Below are positions 16,370 to 23,419 of a DNA stretch of 32,849 nt, piece after piece (position 1 is the stretch's first letter; every line of letters begins with the position of its first letter). The stretch lies in the NCBI GenBank assembly GCA_001898425.1, contig MKTV01000069.1, positions 1 to 32,849 of the forward strand. The letters are read 5' to 3'. Below the pieces are notes generated by a model. It was not told where the DNA came from. It searched no databases and saw nothing but the letters and a program-made list of their open reading frames with translations. Position numbers and translations under genes: made by a program. Origin of the DNA: Rhodospirillales bacterium 69-11. GTDB taxonomy: Bacteria > Pseudomonadota > Alphaproteobacteria > Acetobacterales > Acetobacteraceae.

Positions 16370-16621
16370 GCGGGTGAACTGGGGCTCCGCCCAAACCCGC
16401 CAGGGGCTCTGCCCCTGGACCCCGCTAAGGGCCAGCGGCCCTTAGGATCCCATCCGTTGGGGGTCTTGGGGGAGGGCCGACCCGGTCCTTGGCATGGTCT
16501 GCGTAGGCCCTCCCCCAAGACCCCCAACCGAGCGGTTCCAAGGGGCGTCGCCCCTTGGTGGGGGTGCAGGGGGCAAAGCCCCCGCCGGGGTCTGGGGCGG
16601 AGCCCCAGCACGCCTGCTTGC
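16366..16621. repeat. Large imperfect inverted-repeat element (MITE-like / dispersed palindrome)
   Basis: Two ~110-bp arms are related as inverted copies about a 27-nt centre (16479-16505). The inner 22 bp are perfect (16457-16478 with 16506-16527, TTGGGGGTCTTGGGGGAGGG...). The outer parts are alike with small gaps, ending in GCAAGC (16366-16371) and GCTTGC (16616-16621). Each arm contains its own small palindromes (GGGGCTCTGCCCC, AAGGGCCAGCGGCCCTT, AAGGGGCGTCGCCCCTT). No transposase ORF is present. Similar GC-rich mosaic palindromes are, to my knowledge, common between genes in Acetobacteraceae. No protein is supported between 16334 and 16699. Confidence 0.75.
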
Positions 16622-16647
16622 GCCCCCGGCCCGCGACCCGCTATACG
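16618..16647 (+). promoter_or_regulatory. Candidate rpmE promoter
   Basis: TTGCGC (16618-16623) and TATACG (16642-16647) with an 18-bp spacer lie 53 bp before the rpmE ATG. The first bases of the -35 are the terminal GCTTGC of the palindromic element, mirroring the leader promoter at the other end. Confidence 0.4.
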
Positions 16648-16699
16648 CCGCGGCTTCGCGCGGCCGGTCGGGATCGGCGGCGCCGTCAGGAGTTTGGCC

Positions 16700-16924
16700 A
16701 TGAAATCCGGGATTCACCCCGAGTATCACGAGATCACCGTCATCATGACGGATGGCACGCAGTTCAAGACCCGGTCCTGCATGGGCAAGGCGGGCGACAC
16801 GCTGCGGCTGGACATCGATCCGAAGTCGCATCCCGCCTGGACGGGCCAGCAGCGCATCATCGATACGGGCGGTCAGGTGGCCAAGTTCAACAAGAAGTTC
16901 GCGGGTCTCGGCCTCAAGCGCTGA
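16700..16924 (+). CDS. rpmE: 50S ribosomal protein L31
   Basis: A 74-residue protein with the L31 signature throughout: [16 protein letters not shown], '[18 protein letters not shown]' and '[13 protein letters not shown]'. L31 bridges the two ribosomal subunits. Only one cysteine (Cys27) is present, so the four-Cys zinc site of the zinc-binding L31 type is missing; this is the zinc-independent form usual in alphaproteobacteria. An AGGAG lies eight bases before the ATG. A longer in-frame start upstream would read through the repeat element and was rejected. A heat-shock-type promoter for the next gene begins 15 bp after the stop. Confidence 0.96.
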   Translation: MKSGIHPEYHEITVIMTDGTQFKTRSCMGKAGDTLRLDIDPKSHPAWTGQQRIIDTGGQVAKFNKKFAGLGLKR

Positions 16925-16939
16925 GAGCCGATTGCGCCT

Positions 16940-16968
16940 CTTGAACGGCGCGGGGTCTGATCCAAAAT
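16940..16968 (+). promoter_or_regulatory. Sigma-32 (RpoH)-like heat-shock promoter for hsp20
   Basis: CTTG (16940-16943), 18 bp, then CCAAAAT (16962-16968). This fits the alphaproteobacterial RpoH pattern CTTG-N17/18-CYTATNT at five of seven -10 positions. Transcription would start near 16975, giving a ~95-nt leader that contains the thermometer. Confidence 0.5.
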
Positions 16969-16974
16969 CGTTGG

Positions 16975-17069
16975 CTGTCCGGGATGCCCAGCAGGGGTCC
17001 CGGGGCCTGACAGAGCCGGCCCGACGGGCGGCTTGGGATCAAGACCTTGCTTGTTCAGGAGGTTTACTC
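16975..17069 (+). promoter_or_regulatory. ROSE-type RNA thermometer in the hsp20 5' UTR
   Basis: The Shine-Dalgarno AGGAGG (17057-17062) is masked by CCTTGCT (17045-17051): C-G, C-G, U-A, U-G, a bulged G, C-G, U-A around the loop TGTTC. The UUGCU with a bulged G opposite the Shine-Dalgarno is the conserved heart of ROSE elements. Upstream stems include CCGGGA/TCCCGG (near 16980-17020) and GCCGGCCC/GGGCGGC (near 17015-17035). Heating would melt the weak last hairpin and allow translation of the small heat-shock protein. Pairings are seen; temperature control is inferred from the family. Confidence 0.75.
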
Positions 17070-17546
17070 ATGACGACGTTCGACTTTGCCCCGCTGTTCC
17101 GCACCGCCATCGGCTTCGACCGTCTGGCGCGCCTGATGGACAATGCGGCGACTGCCGCGGAAGCGCCCAGCTATCCGCCCTACAATATCGAGAAGACCGG
17201 GGACGACAGCTATCGCCTGACCATGGCGGTGGCCGGATTCAGCCCCGACGACATCGAACTCACCGCGAAGGACAACACGCTGCTGGTCGCCGGCCGCGTG
17301 CGTAACGAGCAGGCGAAGGCCGAGGTGCTGTATCGCGGCATCGCGGCGCGTGCGTTCGAGCGTCGGTTCGTGCTCGCCGACCACATGGTGGTCGAGGGCG
17401 CCGATCTGCAGAACGGCCTGCTGCACGTCTCCCTGAAGCGCGTGGTGCCGGAGGCGCTGAAGCCCCGCCGCATCGCGATCGGTGGCGGCGCCGCGACCCC
17501 GGCGATCGCCAACGACAGCCCGCAGGCGACCGCCAACGCGGCCTGA
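17070..17546 (+). CDS. Small heat-shock protein, Hsp20/IbpA family
   Basis: A 158-residue alpha-crystallin-domain chaperone that holds unfolded proteins in the cytoplasm. The N-terminus FDFAPLFRTAIGFDRLARLMD is the IbpA-type arm. The crystallin domain spans about residues 36-135, with 'YNIEKTGDDSYRLTMAVAGFSPDDIEL', 'YRGIAARAFERRFVLADH' and the A-x-x-x-N-G-L-L motif (GADLQNGLLHVSL). The C-terminal I-x-I motif is RRIAIGG, used for oligomer assembly. The start at 17070 sits behind AGGAGG inside a ROSE thermometer; a much longer in-frame start at 16752 would run through rpmE and the thermometer and is wrong. A strong terminator follows, so it is probably monocistronic. Confidence 0.95.
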   Translation: MTTFDFAPLFRTAIGFDRLARLMDNAATAAEAPSYPPYNIEKTGDDSYRLTMAVAGFSPDDIELTAKDNTLLVAGRVRNEQAKAEVLYRGIAARAFERRFVLADHMVVEGADLQNGLLHVSLKRVVPEALKPRRIAIGGGAATPAIANDSPQATANAA

Positions 17547-17567
17547 TCCGCGCGGTGGACTGATGGA

Positions 17568-17595
17568 GGGGCCGGGGCGTTTCCCGGCCCCTTTT
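17568..17595 (+). terminator. Rho-independent terminator of hsp20
   Basis: A perfect 9-bp stem GGGGCCGGG/CCCGGCCCC (17568-17576 with 17583-17591) with a 6-nt loop is followed by TTTT. It lies 22 nt after the hsp20 stop and faces the convergent DUF1192 gene. Confidence 0.9.
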
Positions 17596-17631
17596 CCATG
17601 CGCGTCCTCCCTCGGCCGGACCGGGGCAGAC

Positions 17632-17832
17632 TCAGCTCGGCTTGCGGAAGAACGCGTCGGCGGCGCTGCGATGGCCGTGCTTCCTCGCGATGTCCGATTC
17701 GACCCGTGCGATCTCGTCCCGCAGCTCGCCGATGTAGTCGCGCAATTCGTCGATGCCGAGTGTGTCCAGCACCAGGGGTTCGAGACGCCGCCGCTTGCGC
17801 GGGGGACGATCGTCCTCCTCGAGTGTCGCCAT
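17632..17832 (-). CDS. DUF1192 domain-containing protein
   Basis: A 66-residue protein with a basic/acidic N-terminus (EEDDRPPRKRRR) followed by the DUF1192 core LEPLVLDTLGIDELRDYIGELRDEIARVESDIARKHGHRSAADAFF. The second half is a heptad-patterned helix, probably a short coiled coil. The family is confined mostly to alphaproteobacteria and its function is unknown. An AAGGAG lies ten bases before the ATG. It is divergent from the TrcR gene, an arrangement I recall as recurrent. Confidence 0.85.
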   Translation of the reverse strand: MATLEEDDRPPRKRRRLEPLVLDTLGIDELRDYIGELRDEIARVESDIARKHGHRSAADAFFRKPS

Positions 17833-17872
17833 TCGCGTATGTCTCCTTCCGACCGGATACCGGCAAACTGAC

Positions 17873-17901
17873 TTGACCCGTCAGGGACGGGTTGTCATAT
17901 C
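17873..17901 (+). promoter_or_regulatory. Promoter of the TrcR gene with an operator-like inverted repeat in the spacer
   Basis: TTGACC (17873-17878), 17 bp, CATATC (17896-17901) make a good housekeeping-type promoter 80 bp before the ATG at 17981. A perfect 7-bp inverted repeat, ACCCGTC-AGG-GACGGGT (17876-17892), occupies the -35 edge and spacer. It could be an operator or a chance palindrome. Confidence 0.55.
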
Positions 17902-17980
17902 CCAAAGCTGGCCGCTCGCGCGGCGCATCTTGCCGCGATGCCTTTCGCGTCGGCACCGTGGCCCAGAAAGTGACAGTACC

Positions 17981-18559
17981 ATGACCTTGCCGCTGATGCC
18001 CAAGGCCACCGCCGTGTGGCTGATCGAGAAGACCGCGCTCACCTTCACGCAGATCGCCGAGTTCTGCGGCATGCATCCGCTGGAAGTGCAGGCGATCGCC
18101 GATGGCGAGGTGGCGCAGGGGATTGTGGGCTACGATCCGGTCGCGAATGGGCAGCTCACGGCGGAGGAGATCCAGCGGTGTGAGGCCGATTCGAACCGGC
18201 GCCTGAAGCTGGCGTCCACCGCCCTGCCCGCCCCCAAGCGGCTGCGCGGCGCGCGGTATACGCCGGTCGCCAAGCGGAATGACCGCCCCGATGCGATCGC
18301 GTTCCTGCTGCGCAACTTCCCCCAGCTCACCGAAGCGCAGGTCGGCAAGCTGCTCGGCACGACCAAGGACACGATTCAGAAGGTGCGCGACCGTACGCAC
18401 TGGAACAGCGCGAACATCAAGCCGCGCGATCCGGTCATCCTGGGACTGTGCAGTCAGAGCGACCTGAACATGGCGGTCGCGCAGGCGAACGAGCGCCTGG
18501 AGCGGGAGGGACGGACCGTCCCGGTTCCGCCGCCGCCGGAGGCGGACGAGGCCGCCTGA
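17981..18559 (+). CDS. trcR: DUF1013 protein, cell-cycle transcriptional regulator TrcR
   Basis: A 192-residue DUF1013 protein. The N-terminal 'PLMPKATAVWLIEKTALTFTQIAEFCGMHPLEVQAIADGEVA' holds a helix-turn-helix, and a second one is visible at 'LTEAQVGKLLGTTKDTIQKVRDRTHWN' near residues 118-144. The region around residue 90 (TPVAKRNDRPDAIAFLLRNFP) is strongly conserved in the family. TrcR of alphaproteobacteria associates with RNA polymerase and is linked to cell-cycle gene expression. The start at 17981 begins the conserved sequence; its Shine-Dalgarno is weak (AGAAAG). A promoter lies at 17873-17901. A Pro/Glu-rich tail (VPVPPPPEADEAA) ends the protein. Confidence 0.9.
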   Translation: MTLPLMPKATAVWLIEKTALTFTQIAEFCGMHPLEVQAIADGEVAQGIVGYDPVANGQLTAEEIQRCEADSNRRLKLASTALPAPKRLRGARYTPVAKRNDRPDAIAFLLRNFPQLTEAQVGKLLGTTKDTIQKVRDRTHWNSANIKPRDPVILGLCSQSDLNMAVAQANERLEREGRTVPVPPPPEADEAA

Positions 18560-18591
18560 CGGCGCGGCGGGCGGGTTTCAGGCGTGTCCGC

Positions 18592-18765
18592 TCAATGGAC
18601 GAGCGATCGGAGACGCTCCATCTCCTCCTTCACGTGCAGCTTCTCGAGCTTGAGCCGGGTCAACGTCGTGCTGTCGGGGCGGGGTCGCTGGTCCTCATCG
18701 GAAATCCGCGCTTCAAGCGAGGCGTGGCGATCTTTGAGGGAGTCCAAGCGGGCCTGCATGCTCAT
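18592..18765 (-). CDS. DUF465 (YdcH family) protein
   Basis: A 57-residue, highly charged helical protein: MSMQARLDSLKDRHASLEARI, a short Pro-containing turn (QRPRPDS), then LTRLKLEKLHVKEEMERL. This helix-turn-helix hairpin is the DUF465/YdcH form; function is unknown. GGAGG precedes the ATG at 18765 by ten bases. The start was chosen because conserved sequence begins there; the much longer open frame upstream is antisense to purE. A 9-bp perfect hairpin (18807-18827) lies in its 5' region. It is paired divergently with a second DUF465 gene. Confidence 0.85.
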   Translation of the reverse strand: MSMQARLDSLKDRHASLEARISDEDQRPRPDSTTLTRLKLEKLHVKEEMERLRSLVH

Positions 18766-18928
18766 GGGCAAGATTCCTCCGAACAGTCTCGGTGTGGTGC
18801 CCTCAGCCGCCGCAGCGGCTGCGGCGGGCAACTGTAACGCGAATGCCACGGGCCTCGCTACAGCTAAGCAGTGTGTCTCCTCCGGACCATCGGAAGCGTG
18901 ATGCCATGATCGATTGCGGGCAAATTCC

Positions 18929-19132
18929 ATGCTGACCGACCGGGATTCCCTGCTGCGCAAGCTGCACGAACTGCGCAGCGAGCACCGCGACCTCGACACC
19001 GTGATCGCCCGGCTCGCCGAACAGGGGGCGTCCGACCAGCTCCATCTCCAGCGACTGAAGAAGCGCAAGCTGATGCTGAAGGACGAGGTCGCCTGGCTCG
19101 AAAGCCGCCTCATCCCGGATGATATCGCCTGA
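18929..19132 (+). CDS. DUF465 (YdcH family) protein, second copy
   Basis: A 67-residue charged helical-hairpin protein: [22 protein letters not shown], a turn (EQGASDQ), then [22 protein letters not shown]. It is a DUF465 paralogue of the divergent gene at 18592-18765. Its TGA shares one base with the ATG of purE (TGATG at 19130-19134), so the two are translationally coupled and probably co-transcribed. ATG at 18929 was chosen; a TTG five codons earlier is possible and neither has a strong Shine-Dalgarno. Confidence 0.85.
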   Translation: MLTDRDSLLRKLHELRSEHRDLDTVIARLAEQGASDQLHLQRLKKRKLMLKDEVAWLESRLIPDDIA

Positions 19133-19674
19133 TGAGCGCTGGCTCCCCGGCCCAGGGCGGGTCCACACCCCGCACCGACCTGCCCCCGCGCGTTGGCATC
19201 ATCATGGGAAGCCAGTCCGACTGGCCGACCCTCACCCACGCCGCCGCCATGCTGGCCCGGCTCGACGTGCCGCACGAAACGCGCATCGTCTCCGCCCACC
19301 GCACGCCCGATCGCCTGCGGGAATATGCGACGACCGCCCGCGCCCGCGGTCTCGCCGTCATCATCGCCGGCGCGGGCGGGGCCGCCCACCTTCCCGGCAT
19401 GTGCGCCGCCTGGACATCGGTCCCCGTGCTGGGCGTTCCCGTCGAATCGCACGCGCTGAAGGGCATGGACTCCCTGCTCTCCATCGTCCAGATGCCCGCC
19501 GGCATCCCGGTCGGCACCCTTGCCATCGGGCGCGCCGGCGCCGTCAACGCCGCCCTGCTCGCCGCCGCGATTCTGGCCGTGCACGACCCCGACCTTGCCG
19601 CCCGGCTCGATGCGTTGCGCGCCGAACAGACCGCTGCCGTCGGCGACATTCCGGTCGACGTCCCCGGATCATGA
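19132..19674 (+). CDS. purE: 5-(carboxyamino)imidazole ribonucleotide mutase
   Basis: A 180-residue class I PurE, which converts N5-CAIR to CAIR in purine synthesis. Motifs are GSQSDW (26-31), SAHRTP (54-59) with the catalytic His56, and [10 protein letters not shown] (80-89), followed by GVPVES and '[14 protein letters not shown]'. The N-terminus carries ~18 extra residues ([18 protein letters not shown]) before the first strand; a start nearer to the core would need a non-ATG codon. Translation is coupled to the upstream DUF465 gene. It is followed 13 bp later by purK, whose product makes its substrate. Confidence 0.96.
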   Translation: MSAGSPAQGGSTPRTDLPPRVGIIMGSQSDWPTLTHAAAMLARLDVPHETRIVSAHRTPDRLREYATTARARGLAVIIAGAGGAAHLPGMCAAWTSVPVLGVPVESHALKGMDSLLSIVQMPAGIPVGTLAIGRAGAVNAALLAAAILAVHDPDLAARLDALRAEQTAAVGDIPVDVPGS

Positions 19675-19687
19675 GCGGACCCACGCG

Positions 19688-20821
19688 ATGACCGCCCTGC
19701 CCCCAAACGCCACGATCGGCCTCGTCGGCGGCGGCCAGCTCGGCCGCATGTCCGCCCTTGCCGCCGCGCGGCTTGGGTATCGCTGCCACATCCTGACCCG
19801 CGAGGTGGACAGCCCCGCCGCGCAGGTCTCCCACGCCGTCACCATCAGCGACTACAGCGACCCGGTCTCCCTGCGCGCCTTCGCCGAAGCGGTGGACGTG
19901 ATCAGCTTCGAGTTCGAGAACGTCTCGGCCGAGGGGCTCGATCTGCTCGCCTCCATCAAGCCCGTCCGGCCCGCTCCCTCGGTGCTCCGCATCAGCCAGG
20001 ACCGGCTTGCCGAGAAGTCCTTCCTGAACGGCGCCGGCGCGGCGACCGCTCCCTGGGCGCCGGTCCACTCGCTCGACGAGCTGCAGGAGGCCGTCGCCCG
20101 CCTCGGCCTTCCCGCCGTGCTCAAGACCACGCGGCTCGGGTATGACGGCAAGGGCCAGGCGATGCTGCGCAGCCCCGACGACCTTGCCCCGGCCTTCGAG
20201 CGGTTGGATCCGAAGCCGCTGGTGCTGGAAGGCTTCGTCGACTTCGCCATGGAGATCAGCGTCGTGATCGCGCGCGGGGTCGACGGCACGATCTCCGCCT
20301 TCGACACGGTCGAGAACCGGCACAAGGCGCACATCCTCGACCTCACCTTTGCGCCCGCGCGGGTCGCGGAGGCCGTGAGCGCCGCCGCCCAGGCGACCGC
20401 CCGGCGCGTCGCGGAGGCGCTGGACCTCGTGGGCCTGCTCGCGGTCGAGATGTTCGTGGACCGGACCGGCCGCGTTCTGGTGAACGAGATCGCGCCGCGG
20501 CCGCACAATTCGGGCCACTGGACGATCGATGCGTGCCCGGCCAGCCAGTTCGAGATGCATATCCGCTCCATCGCCGGCCTGCCGCTACCGCCGGCGGTAC
20601 GGCATTCGGATGCGGTGATGAAGAACCTGGTCGGCCCAGCGGACGTGGCGCTGTGGCCCGAAATCCTGGCGACCCCCGGCCTGATCCCGCACCTCTACGG
20701 CAAGGCGGAGGCGCGCGAGGGCCGCAAGATGGGCCACGTCAACCGCCTGTTCCCGCGCGGCGGCCTGCCGGGCGAGTTCGGAATCCGGGACGCTCTGGGC
20801 GTGTTGGGTTCGGACGTCTGA
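19688..20821 (+). CDS. purK: 5-(carboxyamino)imidazole ribonucleotide synthase
   Basis: A 377-residue ATP-grasp enzyme that makes N5-CAIR from AIR, ATP and bicarbonate. The N-terminal GLVGGGQLGRM (11-21) is the PurK glycine loop; the ATP-grasp domain includes 'AVLKTTRLGYDGKGQ', 'VLEGFVDFAMEISVVIARG' and 'NEIAPRPHNSGHWTIDA' (near residues 263-279). The start at 19688 fits the PurK N-terminus; a nearer ATG at 19671 is out of frame and the longer open frame upstream overlaps purE. It forms the usual purE-purK operon. The Shine-Dalgarno is weak, suggesting coupling to purE. Confidence 0.96.
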   Translation: MTALPPNATIGLVGGGQLGRMSALAAARLGYRCHILTREVDSPAAQVSHAVTISDYSDPVSLRAFAEAVDVISFEFENVSAEGLDLLASIKPVRPAPSVLRISQDRLAEKSFLNGAGAATAPWAPVHSLDELQEAVARLGLPAVLKTTRLGYDGKGQAMLRSPDDLAPAFERLDPKPLVLEGFVDFAMEISVVIARGVDGTISAFDTVENRHKAHILDLTFAPARVAEAVSAAAQATARRVAEALDLVGLLAVEMFVDRTGRVLVNEIAPRPHNSGHWTIDACPASQFEMHIRSIAGLPLPPAVRHSDAVMKNLVGPADVALWPEILATPGLIPHLYGKAEAREGRKMGHVNRLFPRGGLPGEFGIRDALGVLGSDV

Positions 20822-20908
20822 AGCAGCGCGCCTGCGCGCCGGTGGGCGCGGCCTGCTCTCCCGGGCCGCGGCGGTGTTGTAATCGGGCGGACGTCCGAGG
20901 AGAGGCCG

Positions 20909-21451
20909 ATGGAATCGCTCGCGCTTGCCAAGGCGTTCACGCTGATCGAGCCGGGTCCGGTCGTGCTGGTCACGACGCATGACGGCCAGGCGCACAACGT
21001 CATGACGATCTCCTGGACGATGGTGCTGGATTTCAGCCCCCGCTTCGCCATCACCACCGAGGCTTGGAACCACTCCTATGCCGCCCTGACGCGGACGCGG
21101 GAATGCGTCATCGCCGTGCCCACCGTCGATCTGCTGGACGTCGTGGTCGGGGTGGGAACCTGCTCCGGTGCGGATACGGACAAGTTCAGGACGTTTGGAT
21201 TGACGCCGGTGACGGCGCGGCATGTGCAGGCGCCGCTCATCGCCGAGTGCCTGGCCAACATCGAGTGCCGCGTGATCGACATCGTCGAACGCCACGACAT
21301 CGTGGTGCTGGAGGCGGTCGCCGCCCATCGCGACGACGGGCGCCGGGAGAAGCGGCTCATCCACGCCGTGGGAGACGGAACGTTCACGGTGGACGGCCGG
21401 CGATTCGAGAGGCGGAACGCGATGCGGTCGAAGCTGCCCGCCGGGGTCTAG
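20909..21451 (+). CDS. Flavin reductase-like (FMN-binding) family protein
   Basis: A 180-residue flavin reductase-like split-barrel protein. Family features are 'GPVVLVTTHDGQAHNVMTISWTMVLDFSPRFAIT' at residues 17-50 and 'ECVIAVPTVDLLDVVVGVGTCSGADTDKF' at 68-96. Members bind FMN and supply reduced flavin to monooxygenases or reduce small substrates. An AGGAG Shine-Dalgarno precedes the ATG. It lies 87 bp behind purK and may be in the same transcript. It could in principle serve the luciferase-like enzyme elsewhere in the window, but nothing links them directly. Confidence 0.85.
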   Translation: MESLALAKAFTLIEPGPVVLVTTHDGQAHNVMTISWTMVLDFSPRFAITTEAWNHSYAALTRTRECVIAVPTVDLLDVVVGVGTCSGADTDKFRTFGLTPVTARHVQAPLIAECLANIECRVIDIVERHDIVVLEAVAAHRDDGRREKRLIHAVGDGTFTVDGRRFERRNAMRSKLPAGV

Positions 21452-21497
21452 TCCGGCGGCGGGCAATGCCCACGGGTCAGCCGGCAGGCGCGGATGG

Positions 21498-22178
21498 TCA
21501 GCCCGCCGCCCCCGCGCTCAGGCGTTCGGCCACCTGCGCCACGCAGCGCTCGAACACCGCCAGGTCACGCCAGCGGTCGGCGGTTGGCGCGTCCTCGGCC
21601 AGCAGCAGGCCGCCGCTCGCCAGGATGCCGCCGGCGATCATCAGGTTCTCGAACAGACCGAAATTCTCGACCAGCAGCCCGTCACCGTCCCACCAGTCCT
21701 CGGCCGCATCCGCAGCGACCGTGGGACCGAGGGCGGCGCGCGTCCGGGCGAGCAGGTCGGCCGCGACGCAGGCATAGCCGAACACCGGCAGGCCCAACGC
21801 ACGGGCGAACCCGACCTCGTAGACAGTGCCGACATCGGCGCTGGGGCCGCGAAACGGGGTGAGATTTGCGATCACCGCGTCGCAGCGGCGGATATGCGCC
21901 TCGTTGTGGTGGAAGATGCGCTGCCAGTCGGGGAGGCCCAGCCACTCGGCTGGCGAGTCCGGCAGCGGATCGAGCGGAGAGACGCCCTCGAGCCCGAACG
22001 CGGCGCAGACCGCGCCGCGTCGCGCCGCCCAGGCATGCGAGTCGGGCAGGAACACGTCCGGCCCGGCGAGATACACACGCGGCCGCCGGACCGCGCCCGA
22101 ACCCGGCGTGCCGCCCGCGCCAGACGCCACGCCAGACCGGCCGGCGCCCGGCTCGTTCGCAGCGCCCGCCGGTGGCAC
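21498..22178 (-). CDS. Nucleoside 2-deoxyribosyltransferase-like protein
   Basis: A 226-residue protein of the nucleoside 2-deoxyribosyltransferase (NDT) fold. The core starts at RVYLAGPDVF (34-43); Asp100 (RRCDAVIANL) and the nucleophile-position Glu121 in GTVYEVGFA match the family active site. These enzymes move deoxyribose between nucleobases or hydrolyse deoxynucleotides. It starts with GTG at 22178, 7 bp after the pgk stop, with TGGAGG inside the end of pgk as ribosome site, so it is the last gene of the tkt-gap-fba-pgk run. About 30 Gly/Ala-rich residues precede the fold. Deoxynucleoside salvage and nucleotide-pool cleaning are both possible roles. Confidence 0.82.
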   Translation of the reverse strand: MPPAGAANEPGAGRSGVASGAGGTPGSGAVRRPRVYLAGPDVFLPDSHAWAARRGAVCAAFGLEGVSPLDPLPDSPAEWLGLPDWQRIFHHNEAHIRRCDAVIANLTPFRGPSADVGTVYEVGFARALGLPVFGYACVAADLLARTRAALGPTVAADAAEDWWDGDGLLVENFGLFENLMIAGGILASGGLLLAEDAPTADRWRDLAVFERCVAQVAERLSAGAAG

Positions 22179-22185
22179 CGCCGCC

Positions 22186-23376
22186 TCAGGCCTCCAGCGC
22201 GGCGACGCCGGGTAGGGTCTTGCCTTCCAGCCACTCCAGGAAGGCGCCGCCCGCCGTGCTCACGTAGCTCATCTTGTCGAGGACGCCCGCATGGCGCAGG
22301 GCCGAGACGGTGTCGCCGCCGCCGGCCACGCTGCGCAGGCCGCCCTTGGCGGTCGCCTCCGCCACCGCCTTCGCCAGCGCCACCGTGGCGGCGTCGAAGG
22401 GCGGGGTCTCGAACGCGCCAACCGGTCCATTCCACACCAGGGTGCGGAGCGCCGGCAGATGCTGCTCGAACGCCGTCACCGTGGCCGGCCCCACGTCCAG
22501 GATCATGCTGTCGGCCGGCACCGCGTCCACCGCCACCACCTGGGTCGGCGGGTTGGGCGCGAACTCCTTGGCGATCACGGCATCGGTCGGCAGCAGCACC
22601 TCGCACCCGGCGCGGGCAGCCTGGGCGAGGATCTCCCGCGCGGTGTCGTGCATCTCCGCTTCCTGGAGCGACTTGCCGACCCCGATCCCCTGCGCGGCGA
22701 GGAAGGTGTTCGCCATCGCGCCGCCGATCACCAGCAGGTTCACCCGCCCGACCAGGTTGCCCAGCAGCTCGAGCTTGGTAGAGACCTTGGCGCCCCCGAC
22801 GATCGCCGCCACCGGCCGCGTCGGGCTGCCCAGGGCGGCGTCCAGCGCCTCGAGCTCCGCCTGCATCAGCCGGCCCGCATAGGCCGGCAGCAGCCGCGCG
22901 ACGCCTTCGGTGGAGGCGTGCGCACGATGCGCGGCGGAGAACGCGTCGTTGACGTAGACATCCGCGAGCTTCGCCAGGTCCTTGGCGAATTCCGGGTCGT
23001 TCTTCTCCTCGGCGGCGTGGTAGCGGGTGTTCTCCAGCACCAGCACCTCGCCCGGATTGAGCCGCATCACCGCCTGTTCGGCGACGACGCCGGTGCAGTC
23101 CTCGGCGAACCGCACCGGCTTGCCCAGCACCTGCCCGAGCGCGGTGGCGACGGGGGCGAGGGACATTTCCGGGACGCGCTTGCCCTTCGGCCGGTCGAAA
23201 TGCGAGCAGACGATGACCCTGGCGCCCTTGTCGGACAGTTCCTTGATCGTCGGCGTCAGGCGCTCGATGCGGGTCAGGTCGGTGATGCGCCCGTCGCGCA
23301 CCGGCACGTTGAGGTCGGCGCGCAGCAGGACGCGCTTGCCGGCGGCATCCAGGCCATCGAGGGTTCGGAACGGCAT
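22186..23376 (-). CDS. pgk: Phosphoglycerate kinase
   Basis: A 396-residue full-length PGK, which interconverts 1,3-bisphosphoglycerate/ADP and 3-phosphoglycerate/ATP in glycolysis, gluconeogenesis and the Calvin cycle. The signature [12 protein letters not shown] (15-26), '[10 protein letters not shown]' near 58-67, '[15 protein letters not shown]' near 198-212 and the nucleotide loop GGGDT (352-356) are all intact. It lies 43 bp downstream of fba and 7 bp upstream of the NDT-like gene, so the three are one operon segment. Confidence 0.97.
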   Translation of the reverse strand: MPFRTLDGLDAAGKRVLLRADLNVPVRDGRITDLTRIERLTPTIKELSDKGARVIVCSHFDRPKGKRVPEMSLAPVATALGQVLGKPVRFAEDCTGVVAEQAVMRLNPGEVLVLENTRYHAAEEKNDPEFAKDLAKLADVYVNDAFSAAHRAHASTEGVARLLPAYAGRLMQAELEALDAALGSPTRPVAAIVGGAKVSTKLELLGNLVGRVNLLVIGGAMANTFLAAQGIGVGKSLQEAEMHDTAREILAQAARAGCEVLLPTDAVIAKEFAPNPPTQVVAVDAVPADSMILDVGPATVTAFEQHLPALRTLVWNGPVGAFETPPFDAATVALAKAVAEATAKGGLRSVAGGGDTVSALRHAGVLDKMSYVSTAGGAFLEWLEGKTLPGVAALEA

Positions 23377-23419
23377 GTGTCAGTCCTTGGCGTCGGGGTC
23401 GCGGCCGGTGCGGCGGGGA

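Noticed and set aside
16366-16621. Insertion sequence with transposase
   Set aside because: Too short and no open frame with transposase features; treated as a non-autonomous palindromic repeat.
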